Source: Isotricha intestinalis
Taxonomy: Eukaryota > Ciliophora > Litostomatea > Vestibuliferida > Isotrichidae
Assembly: GCA_023807065.1 (NCBI GenBank)
Contig: JAJJLU010000361.1
Location: forward strand, 1 to 64,000
Length of the DNA stretch: 64,000 nt
Reading direction: 5' to 3'
Part shown: in pieces, positions 39,815-50,125 of the stretch
How positions within the stretch are numbered: the stretch's first letter is position 1
Layout: each line of letters starts with the position of its first letter
Translations under genes and position numbers: made by a program
Notes under the pieces: model-generated
Databases searched by the model: none
Told to the model about the DNA's origin: nothing
What the model saw: only the letters and a program-made list of their open reading frames with translations

Positions 39815-40042
39815 ATGACTAATAAGAAATTAATAATAAAAACTGTAATTCCAATTCTTCAAAATCAACAATTTTCAAGTATAAGAACCCCTCCTTCAAA
39901 AAAGAATAAAAATAAAATAATATTATTGAATGTTCAATTTAATTTTTTTGATGATTATTCTTCAATAAGTACAAATGTTACTAAAATTGAATTAAAAAAT
40001 AATTCTGAAAATAGAAAGAAAGTAAAAAAAAGATTCTTTTGA
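39815..40042 (+). CDS. Small basic ORF, 75 residues, possible gene
   Basis: The product (MTNKKLIIKTVIPILQNQQF...) is basic with a hydrophobic middle strand (KIILLNVQFNFFDDY). It has no recognised domain. It is supported only by a balanced composition and by its position after a short divergent spacer. It is the only plausible gene here that ends in TGA, followed three codons later by TAA. It may be real or an exon of something longer. Confidence 0.4.
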   Translation: MTNKKLIIKTVIPILQNQQFSSIRTPPSKKNKNKIILLNVQFNFFDDYSSISTNVTKIELKNNSENRKKVKKRFF

Positions 40043-40605
40043 ATAATTTAAATCAATTGAAATAAATAATAAATTTAATAATAAAGATTTAAATTTAAAT
40101 TAATAGAAGAAGACAAATTTATCTTTGAATAAATATAATACAATTTTTGTAATATTAATGATGTCATGAAAAATTTAAATAAAGTTCATATTTGAAAAAT
40201 GATTAAAAAAGATTTAACTTCATTTGAAAATTTTAATTTTCTTTTTCAAAAATATAATAAATAATTATATTAAATATATTTCATTTTTTATTATTTATTC
40301 TTTTTATAATTAATTTTATTTAAAAAAACTTATTGAATTGTATTTAAAATATAAAAATTAAAAAAACATTATAATTAAATATTTCTTTTATTTTGAATAT
40401 TTTTTTTGAAGATTTTATAAATATCAATAGTTTAATCAAAGGAAAAAAACTATTTTTTTTCCTTTTCAATAATTATATAAAAGCATAATATTATTATATA
40501 TATATAATAAAAATTCCTGTAACAATTATAATATATAAGAATATCTTTTAATTTTTGATTTATAGAATCCAAAGAAATTAAAAATATCTTAATTGACAAT
40601 AAACC
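40043..40605. other. Convergent 563-bp spacer, no gene seen
   Basis: The spacer sits between convergent 3' ends. It is very AT-rich, with a (TA)n-type stretch near 40495-40510. A 21-codon frame at 40200 (MIKKDLTSFENF...) is too short to support. No other structure is visible. Confidence 0.5.
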
Positions 40606-42945
40606 TTAATGAAAATAATAGATATTTAAAAGTTCTTCTAATTTATTGTTTTTTAAAGGTTTAGGAATTTCTTCAACAATACATTTAATATCTTTTAAGT
40701 TTTTAATTAAATTTTCTTCAATATGAGCAGAAATAATGATAATTTTTAAATTAGTATTAATTTCTTTATTATTAATTAATTCTTGAATTTTTTTTGCAGC
40801 TTCTAAACCATCCATAACAGGCATCATCATATCTAAAAATATTAATTTATAATCTTTTTTTTCACAAACACAATTTACTTTATTTTTATTTAATATTATA
40901 TCTAAACATTCTTTTCCATTTGAACATATATCTGAATTTATATTAAATTTTTTTAACATATTCTTTATTGTCATTACATTAAAATTTTCATCATCACATA
41001 TTAAAATATCATTACAATTACATAATGAAATTTTTGGATTTTCTAAATTTGATAAATTTTTTTTATGAATTTTTTTACTTTCTTTTTTCTTAGTTAATGA
41101 AAACTTGTCAAAATCTTTATTATTATTGTTATTTTCTTCATTATCATTATTCATTTTTTTTAATATATTTTTTATTTTAGGATTTATCAAAGGAAAAATA
41201 TTTTTTTCTATTGTAGGAGCTTTAACTACTTTTTTAATATTATTTTTTTTTCTTTTATTTTCTTTTTCAATAACATCATTATTAATAATTTTCTCATTTT
41301 CATTAATCATATTTAATTGAAATTTTTGTAATTCTTCATTAGAAAAATTTTTTTTATGTTTGTTTTGATAACAATAAGAATTATTAAACATATCATCAAT
41401 ATCTTCTCTAGTTTGAGAAATTTGACTTGAAAAAGGGTTTTTTTCTTTAGCAATTTTAATAAAAGGATCACATTCTAATTTTTTAATATCATTAGGTTCA
41501 GTATTTCTAATATGTTTACTATAAACATTATTACTGTCTAAATTCACAGAATTCGATATTTGAATATTATAATTAATAAAATAATTTTTTACTGTTTTCA
41601 TTGAATTCCTAAATTTAGGCTTTAAATTATTTTTTATTTCTGATTTCTTATCAATAAGTAAAGATTGTAATTTATCACATAAAGAAATTTGTCTATTAAT
41701 TGCTTCTAAAGTAATATTTTTTTTTTGAATTGATAATTCATTTAATATTTCTTCTTTTTCTTCAATTTCTTTTGTAAAAGGTAATATTAATGTTATTATT
41801 TTATCATCTAATTCATTATATATTGTTATATGAATTTTTAATAAGTTACTTAATTTAATTAAAAAATCTTTTGTCATTTCATTTGTTTGAACACTATTTG
41901 AAAAATTAAATTCTTTGTTATAATTAAATAATATATCATCTATTACTTTACTTCTTTTTTCCAGTGAAAGAGTACTTTTTATTGCATTATTTTCAATTTT
42001 ATTTTTTTTAAAATGTATTTTTATTTTGTTTTCTTTTTTTATTTTATATGATATTGTAAATCCATTTTTTTTTTGAATTATTCTATAAATATAATTAAAT
42101 ATTCCTCTTATAAAATTTTTTAAGTGGATTTCATTTGATATTATATATTTATCGTTTAAAAAAGAAAAATTTGTATCATATTTTATTTCCTTATAATTAA
42201 ATAAAAGAATATATTTATTAAACATTTTTGTAAATATATATTCTAAATTAATTTTACTTTTAAATACTATTTTTTCATTATTTGTTATTTCAAATATTAC
42301 TGTAAAATACCATATAAAATTTTTAATAAAAGTTTTAATAAGATTAATTAATAAATTTATTTGCTGTAATTTTGACTGAAAACTATCAAAAGTAATTTCA
42401 TAATTTTCTAAAATTTCTTGATTATATTCATCAGAAATATTAATTAAAGCATTTAAAGGATTATTTAATTCATGATATAAAGTTACTAAATATTGATATT
42501 TTAAAACTTTTAACAAATTACCTTGTAATTCTTTTCTTTCATCATTATAATTATCAATTGAAATATAAATTTCATTTTTATTAAATTTTATTTTTACATA
42601 TATCATTGAAATAGAAGAAATAAAAGTTCCAGAAATTTCATTTGTTATATGATTTGAAAAAATAAAATTATATAAATTTAAATCTTGTAATAAATTATTT
42701 TCCCATTTTTTAAATTCTATCATTTGTTCTTTTAATTTCAGAAAATCATATGTTTTTTTTAATTTTAATATTTCATAAGCATATGAATTCATTAGTTTAA
42801 TCATATATTTTTGAGTTGCTATATTCTTTTCTAAAATAATTAATCCTATTGAAAAATGATTTAATTGTTCTTCTGTATATGTGTCATTTAGTATATTTAA
42901 ATTATTTCCACTTTTATATCGTTCATGAAAAAACATTTTATTCAT
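40606..42945 (-). CDS. Hybrid histidine kinase/receiver protein with degenerate ATPase domain
   Basis: The start is the ATG at 42945; the open frame begins 18 nt earlier without an ATG. The 779-residue product has a PAS-like N-terminus (about 15-150) and a dimerisation/phosphoacceptor helix with YHELNNPLNAL (His158). An HATPase_c-like region follows at about 235-410. In it the N-box (RGIFNYIYRII) lacks the metal-binding Asn at the usual place, and no DxGxG box can be found. After a 200-residue disordered linker comes an intact C-terminal receiver (about 645-775): CDDENF (Asp651/652), LDMMMPVMDG (Asp705), ISAH and PKPL (Lys762). It has no TM helix, so it should be cytosolic. Either it is a pseudokinase that receives phosphate from elsewhere or it is a phosphatase. 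Ciliates, slime moulds, fungi and plants keep such systems; animals do not. Confidence 0.85.
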   Translation of the reverse strand: MNKMFFHERYKSGNNLNILNDTYTEEQLNHFSIGLIILEKNIATQKYMIKLMNSYAYEILKLKKTYDFLKLKEQMIEFKKWENNLLQDLNLYNFIFSNHITNEISGTFISSISMIYVKIKFNKNEIYISIDNYNDERKELQGNLLKVLKYQYLVTLYHELNNPLNALINISDEYNQEILENYEITFDSFQSKLQQINLLINLIKTFIKNFIWYFTVIFEITNNEKIVFKSKINLEYIFTKMFNKYILLFNYKEIKYDTNFSFLNDKYIISNEIHLKNFIRGIFNYIYRIIQKKNGFTISYKIKKENKIKIHFKKNKIENNAIKSTLSLEKRSKVIDDILFNYNKEFNFSNSVQTNEMTKDFLIKLSNLLKIHITIYNELDDKIITLILPFTKEIEEKEEILNELSIQKKNITLEAINRQISLCDKLQSLLIDKKSEIKNNLKPKFRNSMKTVKNYFINYNIQISNSVNLDSNNVYSKHIRNTEPNDIKKLECDPFIKIAKEKNPFSSQISQTREDIDDMFNNSYCYQNKHKKNFSNEELQKFQLNMINENEKIINNDVIEKENKRKKNNIKKVVKAPTIEKNIFPLINPKIKNILKKMNNDNEENNNNNKDFDKFSLTKKKESKKIHKKNLSNLENPKISLCNCNDILICDDENFNVMTIKNMLKKFNINSDICSNGKECLDIILNKNKVNCVCEKKDYKLIFLDMMMPVMDGLEAAKKIQELINNKEINTNLKIIIISAHIEENLIKNLKDIKCIVEEIPKPLKNNKLEELLNIYYFH

Positions 42946-43441
42946 TTTATTATTTTTAAACAATATTTTTTTAATTTTTAAAGTATAATGATAAAATAAA
43001 TAATGAAACTTATAAGAAAAAATTCAAATAATTTATTTAAGAAAAAGATAATAGAATATGAAAAAAATATATTTGTAAATAATTAATTAATTTTATTTGT
43101 TTTCATTTAAAATTTTTTTTTATTAAGTTTGGATAATTAATTTATATCTTTTTATTTAATTTTAATATTTGGAATAATAAAAATAATAATTTTCCATAAG
43201 AAAAAAAAGTAATTTGTAAATTTAGTTTAACTGAAAAAATTAAAAGAATGATTTTAACAAAAAACAAATTACTCCTTAAATAACTATAAATATTTTCATC
43301 TCTTCTATATTATTTTAATTATAATAACTTTTCCATATTTGATTTATTTTAAAGAGAAAAAAATGAACTTTTTAGAGTTTAATTCGAATTTTATATTATG
43401 TTTTTTTTTATTTATTTATAATTTTATTTTTTGAAAATATA
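42946..43441. promoter_or_regulatory. Divergent 496-bp intergenic region
   Basis: The region lies between the starts of the histidine-kinase-like gene (-) and a coiled-coil gene (+), so both promoters should be here. It is AT-rich with no nameable motif and no coding frame. Confidence 0.35.
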
Positions 43442-44929
43442 ATGCATAAAAGTAAATCCCCGAAATATAGTAAATTACAAAGTATAAATTTAGATACGAA
43501 GAACTTACAATATACAATATCGTTAAGAGAAAATGAAATAGAAGTTTTAAAAGCTGATATTCAGAATAAAAAAACATATATATTAAATTTAGAAGGTGAA
43601 ATATCAAATTTAAGAAATGGATGTCTTAACAATTATAAAATAGAAAAAGAATTAAAATTATATAAATTAAAAACAGATAATTTAGAAAAAGAAATAGATA
43701 AATTAAATAATGATATAATAAATCAGCAAAGAAAATTTGATGAAGAAAAAAGAAATATAGAAAAATTACATCAATCAGAAATATTACAATTAAAATTAGC
43801 AAATGATACTTATTCTCAGAAAATAGAAATTGCAAATCAATTAATGATAGATAAGAAAAATTTAATGAAAGAAGTAAATAGTTTAAAACAAGAAAAAGAT
43901 AATATTATATTTAATAATAAAGAAACAATGAGAGAAAAAGAAATAAAGAATAAAATTAAATTTTCAAATTTAAAAAAAAAAATGATGGATAATATAAATC
44001 AAACTCAATCAAAAGTAACTGAATTAAATATTAAATATATGGATGTTTCTTCTAAATTAACTTTACTTCAAAATCATCAATTATTAATTCAATTAGAATA
44101 TCAAAGTCAACAAATTGATGAATTAAATGAAAAAAAAGAAGAATTAGAAAAAAAAATTTTTGAATTAAATAAAGATATTGATATTCATAAAGAAGTTGAA
44201 TTAAATTTAGCTGAAAAAAATAAAAAGCTAAATTCAGAAATTTTAAAATTAAAAAAAGGAAAAAGTGAAAATGAAAAAAATGAAAATGAAAATAAAAGTA
44301 TTATTAATAATTCTATTAGTAATAATAATAATAATAATATTAGTCTTGGATTTGATGAAAATAATTTTATTAATACCAATTATAATAAAATTAAAGCTTT
44401 AGAAAAAAAAGTTTTAAATTTAGAAAAAAAATTATCTCAGAAAATTAAAGATTATAATATTTTAAAAGATAATTTTGAATATATTGAAACTAAATTAAAA
44501 AATTATGAAAGAAAATATTTTGGTTTATTTACTTTTTTTGAAGAAAGTTTAAAATTATTTTGTGAAGATGAAGAAATAAAAAATAATAAAGAAATATATA
44601 TAAATATAGAAAATTTACAAAAATGTGATTTTACTCTTTTTTCAAAAGAAGAAAAATATAGTATTTTAATAATATTAATGAAATATTTATTACCTTTAAT
44701 TAATTCAAGTGAAATTGGAAGTAATTTAGGAAATATCAATTTAAGATTAAATTATAATAAAAAATATGATGATTTCGAAAATAAAAAATATACAATTAAT
44801 TCAAGTAGAAGTAGTATTGATATTAGAAAAAATATTAAAGGAAATTATTTTTCTGATAATCTTCCTTCTATTAGATTATTTAAAAATTTAAATCCTTCTG
44901 GAATGACTTTTAATAATGAAAATAAATAG
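43442..44929 (+). CDS. Coiled-coil protein, 495 residues
   Basis: Residues about 15-280 and 305-365 form long coiled coils (e.g. LKADIQNKKTYILNLEGEIS), broken by a poly-Asn stretch at about 285-305. A small globular helical part follows at about 365-425 (YFGLFTFFEESLKLFCEDEE ... ILIILMKYLLPLI). The tail is Ser-rich with basic patches. It ends in TAG. It has no membrane segment and no catalytic motif. A structural protein is likely but the specific role is unknown. It converges closely (88 bp) with the aspartic protease gene. Confidence 0.75.
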   Translation: MHKSKSPKYSKLQSINLDTKNLQYTISLRENEIEVLKADIQNKKTYILNLEGEISNLRNGCLNNYKIEKELKLYKLKTDNLEKEIDKLNNDIINQQRKFDEEKRNIEKLHQSEILQLKLANDTYSQKIEIANQLMIDKKNLMKEVNSLKQEKDNIIFNNKETMREKEIKNKIKFSNLKKKMMDNINQTQSKVTELNIKYMDVSSKLTLLQNHQLLIQLEYQSQQIDELNEKKEELEKKIFELNKDIDIHKEVELNLAEKNKKLNSEILKLKKGKSENEKNENENKSIINNSISNNNNNNISLGFDENNFINTNYNKIKALEKKVLNLEKKLSQKIKDYNILKDNFEYIETKLKNYERKYFGLFTFFEESLKLFCEDEEIKNNKEIYINIENLQKCDFTLFSKEEKYSILIILMKYLLPLINSSEIGSNLGNINLRLNYNKKYDDFENKKYTINSSRSSIDIRKNIKGNYFSDNLPSIRLFKNLNPSGMTFNNENK

Positions 44930-45017
44930 AATTAATTTTTTTTTCTATATTTAATAAATTAAAATTTTTTGTGATTGTATATTATATATAATTTTCCTAC
45001 ATTTTCATTCAAAAATA

Positions 45018-46532
45018 TTATTTTATATCAAAATCAGAACTGTTTGAAGAATCATCATTATCATTATTTTCAGCATTATTTCCTTCAATATTATAATTTT
45101 CTTCAAAATTATCTTCTTCATTACTTTCATTATTATTAGTAACAGTTTCATCATTATAATTATTAATAATAGGAGTTTTAGTATCAAAAACTTGTTTATC
45201 AACAGTTGTTTTGTTTTCACTTTTTATTTTAATCTTACATATTATGATAAATATAAGAAGAAAAATAACAAATAAAATAATAATTATTTTTATTAAATTA
45301 TTTTGAAGTATAATTAACCCTTCACAATTTGAAGGAACAAATCCTAAAGAATAATTTTCTTTATTAAAAATTATATCATATCCTTTCATCCAAGTAGTTC
45401 CTAAAATAAATTTACTTCCTTTATTATTAAATCCTAAGCATATTGTATTATTATATTCTTCACTAGAAATATTAAAATAATAATTTTTTGGGAACCAAGT
45501 ATAATTTAATTCATTATTTATATTAAAAATAATATTTGGGAAAATATTTTTTATTGCATATATAATTTCAGTATTATTTTTAAAAGTAAAACAATGACCA
45601 TATTCATCTAATTTATTATAAACACCACATCTTTCATTTAATTTATTTTCATCTTTATCACATATATCAAAAAATTGTTTTATAATTTTATCACTTAATT
45701 TTTTAGGAATATAAGTATAAGTAGAACCAGAATCAATAAAAGCTTCTTTTTTAACAATAAAGTTTTCATTATTAATAATAATATTATTAATATTTATAGT
45801 ATAATGTTCATTATCTTCTTTAAATTTAGTATATAAAATATTTTTAGATGTATGAAATAAAGTATTTATTTCATCAATAGTAAAATATCCTCCTTCATCA
45901 GCAAAACATAATGAAAAAATATTATTTTTAATAATAAGATTATTTTTTAATATAGAAGTAAAACTTTTATTATTATTGCTTAAGCCAATAATTCCATCAA
46001 TTAATTGATTTTCAAAAAGAGTACTTTCTTTAATAGTACATCCAATAGGAATTTTATTAGTATCATTATTTTTTACATTAATAAATTCAAAATTAACAAT
46101 TTCATCAATGAAAAAACCTTCTAATATACTTCCTTCACTATAATAAATTTGAAAGTAACATTGAGTATTATTATAATTTGTATTATCACAAATATTATTT
46201 ACCATATTACATTTACTATTGTTACATTCAATTATATTTTCTTCTTTAATTGGAAAAGGATTATTTAAATGTTTACTACAATTTTCACATAATGAACATG
46301 GTGATGTTGTTATTGAACTTCCTGTATCTAATATATATGTTTGATTTGTTCTATTTTCTCCTATGTATAAATTTGTGTAGTAATAATGAATAATGTTTGA
46401 ATTTCCATATATAGGAGAATTTATCATTAAATTTCGAAATTTTTTCAATTTTTTTGATTTTAGTTTTATTATTGATTCTTTTGTTGTTTTTTTTGTTATT
46501 AGGAATAAAGCAATTATTAATGTAAATTTCAT
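45018..46532 (-). CDS. Membrane-anchored pepsin-like aspartic protease (A1)
   Basis: The 504-residue protein has a signal peptide (MKFTLIIALFLITK), both catalytic motifs and a C-terminal TM helix (IKIIIILFVIFLLIFIIICK) followed by an acidic, Asn-rich cytoplasmic tail of about 75 residues. The first active site is YILDTGSSITTSPC (Asp69), the second AFIDSGSTYTYIP (Asp267). Other landmarks are GIIGLSNNN and FILGTTWMKGYDIIFNKE. A Cys-rich insertion after the first motif (SPCSLCENC ... CNNSKCNMVNNIC) matches plant and protist A1 proteases such as nepenthesin/plasmepsin-V-like enzymes. It should act in the secretory pathway or at the cell surface with its catalytic domain outside the cytoplasm. It is divergent from a low-complexity gene (218 bp). 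Confidence 0.92.
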   Translation of the reverse strand: MKFTLIIALFLITKKTTKESIIKLKSKKLKKFRNLMINSPIYGNSNIIHYYYTNLYIGENRTNQTYILDTGSSITTSPCSLCENCSKHLNNPFPIKEENIIECNNSKCNMVNNICDNTNYNNTQCYFQIYYSEGSILEGFFIDEIVNFEFINVKNNDTNKIPIGCTIKESTLFENQLIDGIIGLSNNNKSFTSILKNNLIIKNNIFSLCFADEGGYFTIDEINTLFHTSKNILYTKFKEDNEHYTININNIIINNENFIVKKEAFIDSGSTYTYIPKKLSDKIIKQFFDICDKDENKLNERCGVYNKLDEYGHCFTFKNNTEIIYAIKNIFPNIIFNINNELNYTWFPKNYYFNISSEEYNNTICLGFNNKGSKFILGTTWMKGYDIIFNKENYSLGFVPSNCEGLIILQNNLIKIIIILFVIFLLIFIIICKIKIKSENKTTVDKQVFDTKTPIINNYNDETVTNNNESNEEDNFEENYNIEGNNAENNDNDDSSNSSDFDIK

Positions 46533-46750
46533 TGTCTTTTATTTTTTTTTATTTTTTTTTTTGATTTTTTTGTTAATAACAATAAATTTTATGTTTTTTT
46601 TATATTTAAACTTTTTTTAAATAAATTAATAACCAAAATAGATTGAAAAAATAATTGATGAGGTTATTATAAATTTAAATGAAATATTGATATAAAGTTT
46701 TTATATTTAAATTAATAAAAATTAATTAAATTAATAATTTTTCTTAAAAA

Positions 46751-47761
46751 ATGAATAATAATATTTATATTAACGATATAAATTCAGAAGATTTTTCATC
46801 TAATAATTCAACTCAAAAATCTTCTTTAAAATTTTCAAATAAAAATGAAAATAAATATAATAAAATTAAAATAAATAATCCAATGAATCTTTTAATTAGA
46901 AGAAATGAACTTTATGAAATAATAAATACTTCAAACAAATATAATATTCCAAAACCAAATTTTTCTTTTAGAAAATTAAATAATAATGATTCTTATGAAA
47001 GTGAATTTAAATATAATAATTTTTCTTATTCTTCATTTAATTCTTCAAATTTCAGAAATTCATATTCTTCTTTAAAAAAGAACAATAAATTAAGTTCTTA
47101 TATCATGAAAAAAAATATTGAAGACAATAAAAAGTATTTAATAAGTATACAAAATAAAAATTCTATAATAAAGAAAAGTAAAAGTGTGAAAAATTTAAGA
47201 AAGAAATGTTTTAGCGAAAAAAAACATAATATAAGTAAATTTAATATTTCTCAATTTTATAAAGGAAAAAATAAATCACAAGAGAAAAATAATTTAAAAT
47301 ATAATTTAACAGAAATTGAAAATAATTTTATTTTATCAGAAGGAAATAATTTAAGAGGAGGAAGAATTGATTTATTATCTTCAATTTATAAAACAAATAA
47401 AAAAGACAATGATGTATTAAATAATAATAATTTTAATTTAAATATTAAAGTCGATGATTCAATTGATTTTAATTTTAATGATGTTAATGATGAAAATATT
47501 GATTTAAATACCAAAATTAATATTTATAATGATTGTGTTTTTGGAAATAAAATTAATAATTTGAAAATAAAAAATAATAAATTTAATAGTTGTGATAATG
47601 AAAATATAAAATGTAATATTAATGATATTTATAATGACACAATTGAATTATATGAAAATTATTCAACAAATAAAATAAATAATTATAAATATAGTAATCA
47701 TTCAAAATATTCTTTCTCTTCAAATAAAGAAAATAATAAAAATATATTGAACTATAAATAA
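46751..47761 (+). CDS. Asn/Ser-rich low-complexity protein, unknown
   Basis: This 336-residue product is dominated by Asn, Ser, Lys and Tyr (MNNNIYINDINSEDFSSNNS...). It has a more ordered patch at about 180-215 (FILSEGNNLRGGRIDLLSSI). It has no signal peptide, TM helix or domain I know. It is probably intrinsically disordered. Continuous codon bias supports translation. It ends in TAA and is followed by the 603-bp spacer with a possible gene remnant. Confidence 0.6.
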   Translation: MNNNIYINDINSEDFSSNNSTQKSSLKFSNKNENKYNKIKINNPMNLLIRRNELYEIINTSNKYNIPKPNFSFRKLNNNDSYESEFKYNNFSYSSFNSSNFRNSYSSLKKNNKLSSYIMKKNIEDNKKYLISIQNKNSIIKKSKSVKNLRKKCFSEKKHNISKFNISQFYKGKNKSQEKNNLKYNLTEIENNFILSEGNNLRGGRIDLLSSIYKTNKKDNDVLNNNNFNLNIKVDDSIDFNFNDVNDENIDLNTKINIYNDCVFGNKINNLKIKNNKFNSCDNENIKCNINDIYNDTIELYENYSTNKINNYKYSNHSKYSFSSNKENNKNILNYK

Positions 47762-48364
47762 ATAAAAAATATTAAGATTAATATATTTTGATATTAAAAT
47801 TTTAATCAAATGTAAAATTTTTGATTTGTGTATATATAGAAAATAAATTAATATTTAAAAATATTGAATTTAATTCCATTTAAAACAAAAACTAAACAAT
47901 AACTTTTATCAACAGGACTAGTAATATTATATTTAAAATCTTCACCAACAATATAAAGTCAATTTTTTTCATCTTTAAATTTCCATTAATTTTTTTTAAA
48001 ATTTTTCAAAATATCCTTTATTTTTTTTCATTATAATATAATTTAAAATAATTTTTCTGATTCCATTGTCGTATCTCAATATTTTATTTCTCTTTTTCCT
48101 ATATTTCCTATTATTAACATAATATATTTATTGTGAGATGAAATGCTTTTTGGTCTTTCTCAATTTGATTGTTTTTTTTTCCAATTAAAGCTATTAATTT
48201 CTATTTTTTAAATTTCCAAACTTTTATTTTATTATTTTATTATCCAGAAATTAATTTCCTATTAATTTATTAATCAATTTAATTTAAATGTTTTTTTAAT
48301 TTTATTTTTAAAAAAAATTTATAAGAGAAATGATACTAAATAATATATAATATATATTTAATTT
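47762..48364. other. Convergent 603-bp spacer with a possible coding remnant on the minus strand
   Basis: Most of this is AT-rich spacer between convergent genes. On the minus strand, 47962-47849 is a stop-free run of 37 codons ending in TAA (LYIVGEDF ... NITSPVDKSY ... VLNGIKFNIF), with GTT/GAT/GGT codon use like local genes. In the same frame upstream, coding-like patches (ERPKSISSHNKYIMLIIGN, REIKY, DTTMESEKLF) are separated by single stops. A decayed gene or a final exon is possible; chance is not excluded. Confidence 0.25.
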
Positions 48365-50125
48365 TTATTTTATTAAAGGAATTTTAGAATTCATTCTTGA
48401 GGGAATATCTGATTTTATCACAATTCCATTTTTTTTGATTAAATTTCTATATTTTGGGAGAATTGGTTTTAAATTAGGTAAATTTTTGTATTTCATATCA
48501 TTTAAATCAGAAACATTAATATTATTTTGAACTAAATTGATATTAAAAGTATCAATTAAATGAGCAGATCTTTGTTCTTGACTTATATTTTTTTTAAAAA
48601 ATTTTCTTTTAAAATTAAATAATTTTTTAATTTCAAAATTTCTACAACTTCCACTTTTTCTTAAAGAATTCATTAATTCAGAATCATAATATTGCTCATA
48701 ATCATCAACAGAATCTAATAAAGAAGAATTACCTAATAAAGACTTATTTAAAATAATATGATTAAAAGAATAATTTTTATCACTTAATAAATTTTTATTT
48801 AAAGAATAATTTAAATAACTTTTAATTTTACTATTTGAATTAGAACTATTAGAACTTAAATTAGAATTATCATCATTATTTTTATTTATATTATTATTCT
48901 CTTCTAAAATTTTATATTTAATAGAATTTTTCTCATTTAACATTTTAGAATCATTTTTAACTTTATTTTTATTATGATTAATAGTCTCTTCTAAAATATT
49001 ATTATATTCAAAAGATGAATATCTATTATATAATTTATGAAATTCAAAACTTCCTTTTTTTTCTCCCAAATAAGATTTTATTGAAACTCCAATTTCAGGT
49101 TTAAAATGATGAAAATTATCTCCTGAAGGAGGTAATTTAGAAAAGAAAGCTGTTTTAGTTTCTTTAACAGGATAAATTTTATTCTTTGTTATTTTTTTAA
49201 TTTTAAATGTACTTTCTTTCATTTTTTTTTTTTCTTCTTTTATCATTTCATTTAAAGTTGAAATTCTTTCTGATTGTCTTTCTATCATTATTTTTTCTTT
49301 TGGTGGTGGTTTAAAATTATAAAAATCATCTTCTTTTTCTTCTATTTTTATAAATTTTGTTTTTGGTAAAATTTCTTGAAATTCATTTATTAAATTTATT
49401 TTTTTTTTATTAAGATTTATTATTTTACCATTTGAATCAAATGTATATTTTTCTGAATCTATTAAAGAAAAATTTAATTTTTTTTTTTGTAATATATCAT
49501 TCATCATTTTTATTTTCTGAATTTCATTATTATTTTTTTCTAATAATTTTTCCTCTTTTTCTTTTATTTCATTTTGATATTCTATTCTTAATGTTTCTAT
49601 TTCTTTTGGTTCTTCTTGACTTTTTAAATTTTTTATATAATATGTTTTAAATCTTTTCTTTGAAAATCTTTTTTTTATTAAATTTTTCACTGAATTTTCT
49701 TTGTTTGAATTTGTTGATTCAATAAATTTAGTTAATCTTTTTGATGGAATTCTTTTTATTTGTGCATTTGTTTCTTTTATTATTTCTTTTATTTTTTCTT
49801 CGTTTTTTATTAATTTATTTGGTAAATTACTATCATGAAAAATTTTTTTTGGTTCTTTAATATCTATTTCACTAAAATTATCTTTCTCATAAATTAAATT
49901 GGAAACCCTTATTAAAGGAGTTAAAATTCTTTTTAAATATTTTATTAAGTGATCTGAGTAATTTTCCATTATTTTTTCCACAAAGACTTTATTTACTACT
50001 ATATTTATTAATTTATTTATAATTAATTCTGATATTATTTCTGATTCGTATAAAAAATTCATATTGGAATTTTCACTTTTTAAGCTATAAGAAAAGTTAG
50101 TTTTAATTCTATTTATATTTGACAT
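48365..50125 (-). CDS. Basic 586-residue protein, function unknown
   Basis: The start is the ATG at 50125. Residues about 25-85 form a compact helical segment (SEIISELIINKLINIVVNKV ... YLKRILTPLIRVSN). Residues 150-320 are charged and coiled-coil-prone. A more conserved-looking patch near 335-375 reads SKLPPSGDNFHHFKPEIGVS then KSYLGEKKGSFEFHKLYNRY. The C-terminal 200 residues are Asn/Ser-rich and end in basic patches. It has no signal peptide and no TM helix. I do not recognise it with confidence; the N-terminal helix plus distal 'PEIGV' patch recalls uncharacterised cilia-associated proteins, but only weakly. Confidence 0.65.
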   Translation of the reverse strand: MSNINRIKTNFSYSLKSENSNMNFLYESEIISELIINKLINIVVNKVFVEKIMENYSDHLIKYLKRILTPLIRVSNLIYEKDNFSEIDIKEPKKIFHDSNLPNKLIKNEEKIKEIIKETNAQIKRIPSKRLTKFIESTNSNKENSVKNLIKKRFSKKRFKTYYIKNLKSQEEPKEIETLRIEYQNEIKEKEEKLLEKNNNEIQKIKMMNDILQKKKLNFSLIDSEKYTFDSNGKIINLNKKKINLINEFQEILPKTKFIKIEEKEDDFYNFKPPPKEKIMIERQSERISTLNEMIKEEKKKMKESTFKIKKITKNKIYPVKETKTAFFSKLPPSGDNFHHFKPEIGVSIKSYLGEKKGSFEFHKLYNRYSSFEYNNILEETINHNKNKVKNDSKMLNEKNSIKYKILEENNNINKNNDDNSNLSSNSSNSNSKIKSYLNYSLNKNLLSDKNYSFNHIILNKSLLGNSSLLDSVDDYEQYYDSELMNSLRKSGSCRNFEIKKLFNFKRKFFKKNISQEQRSAHLIDTFNINLVQNNINVSDLNDMKYKNLPNLKPILPKYRNLIKKNGIVIKSDIPSRMNSKIPLIK

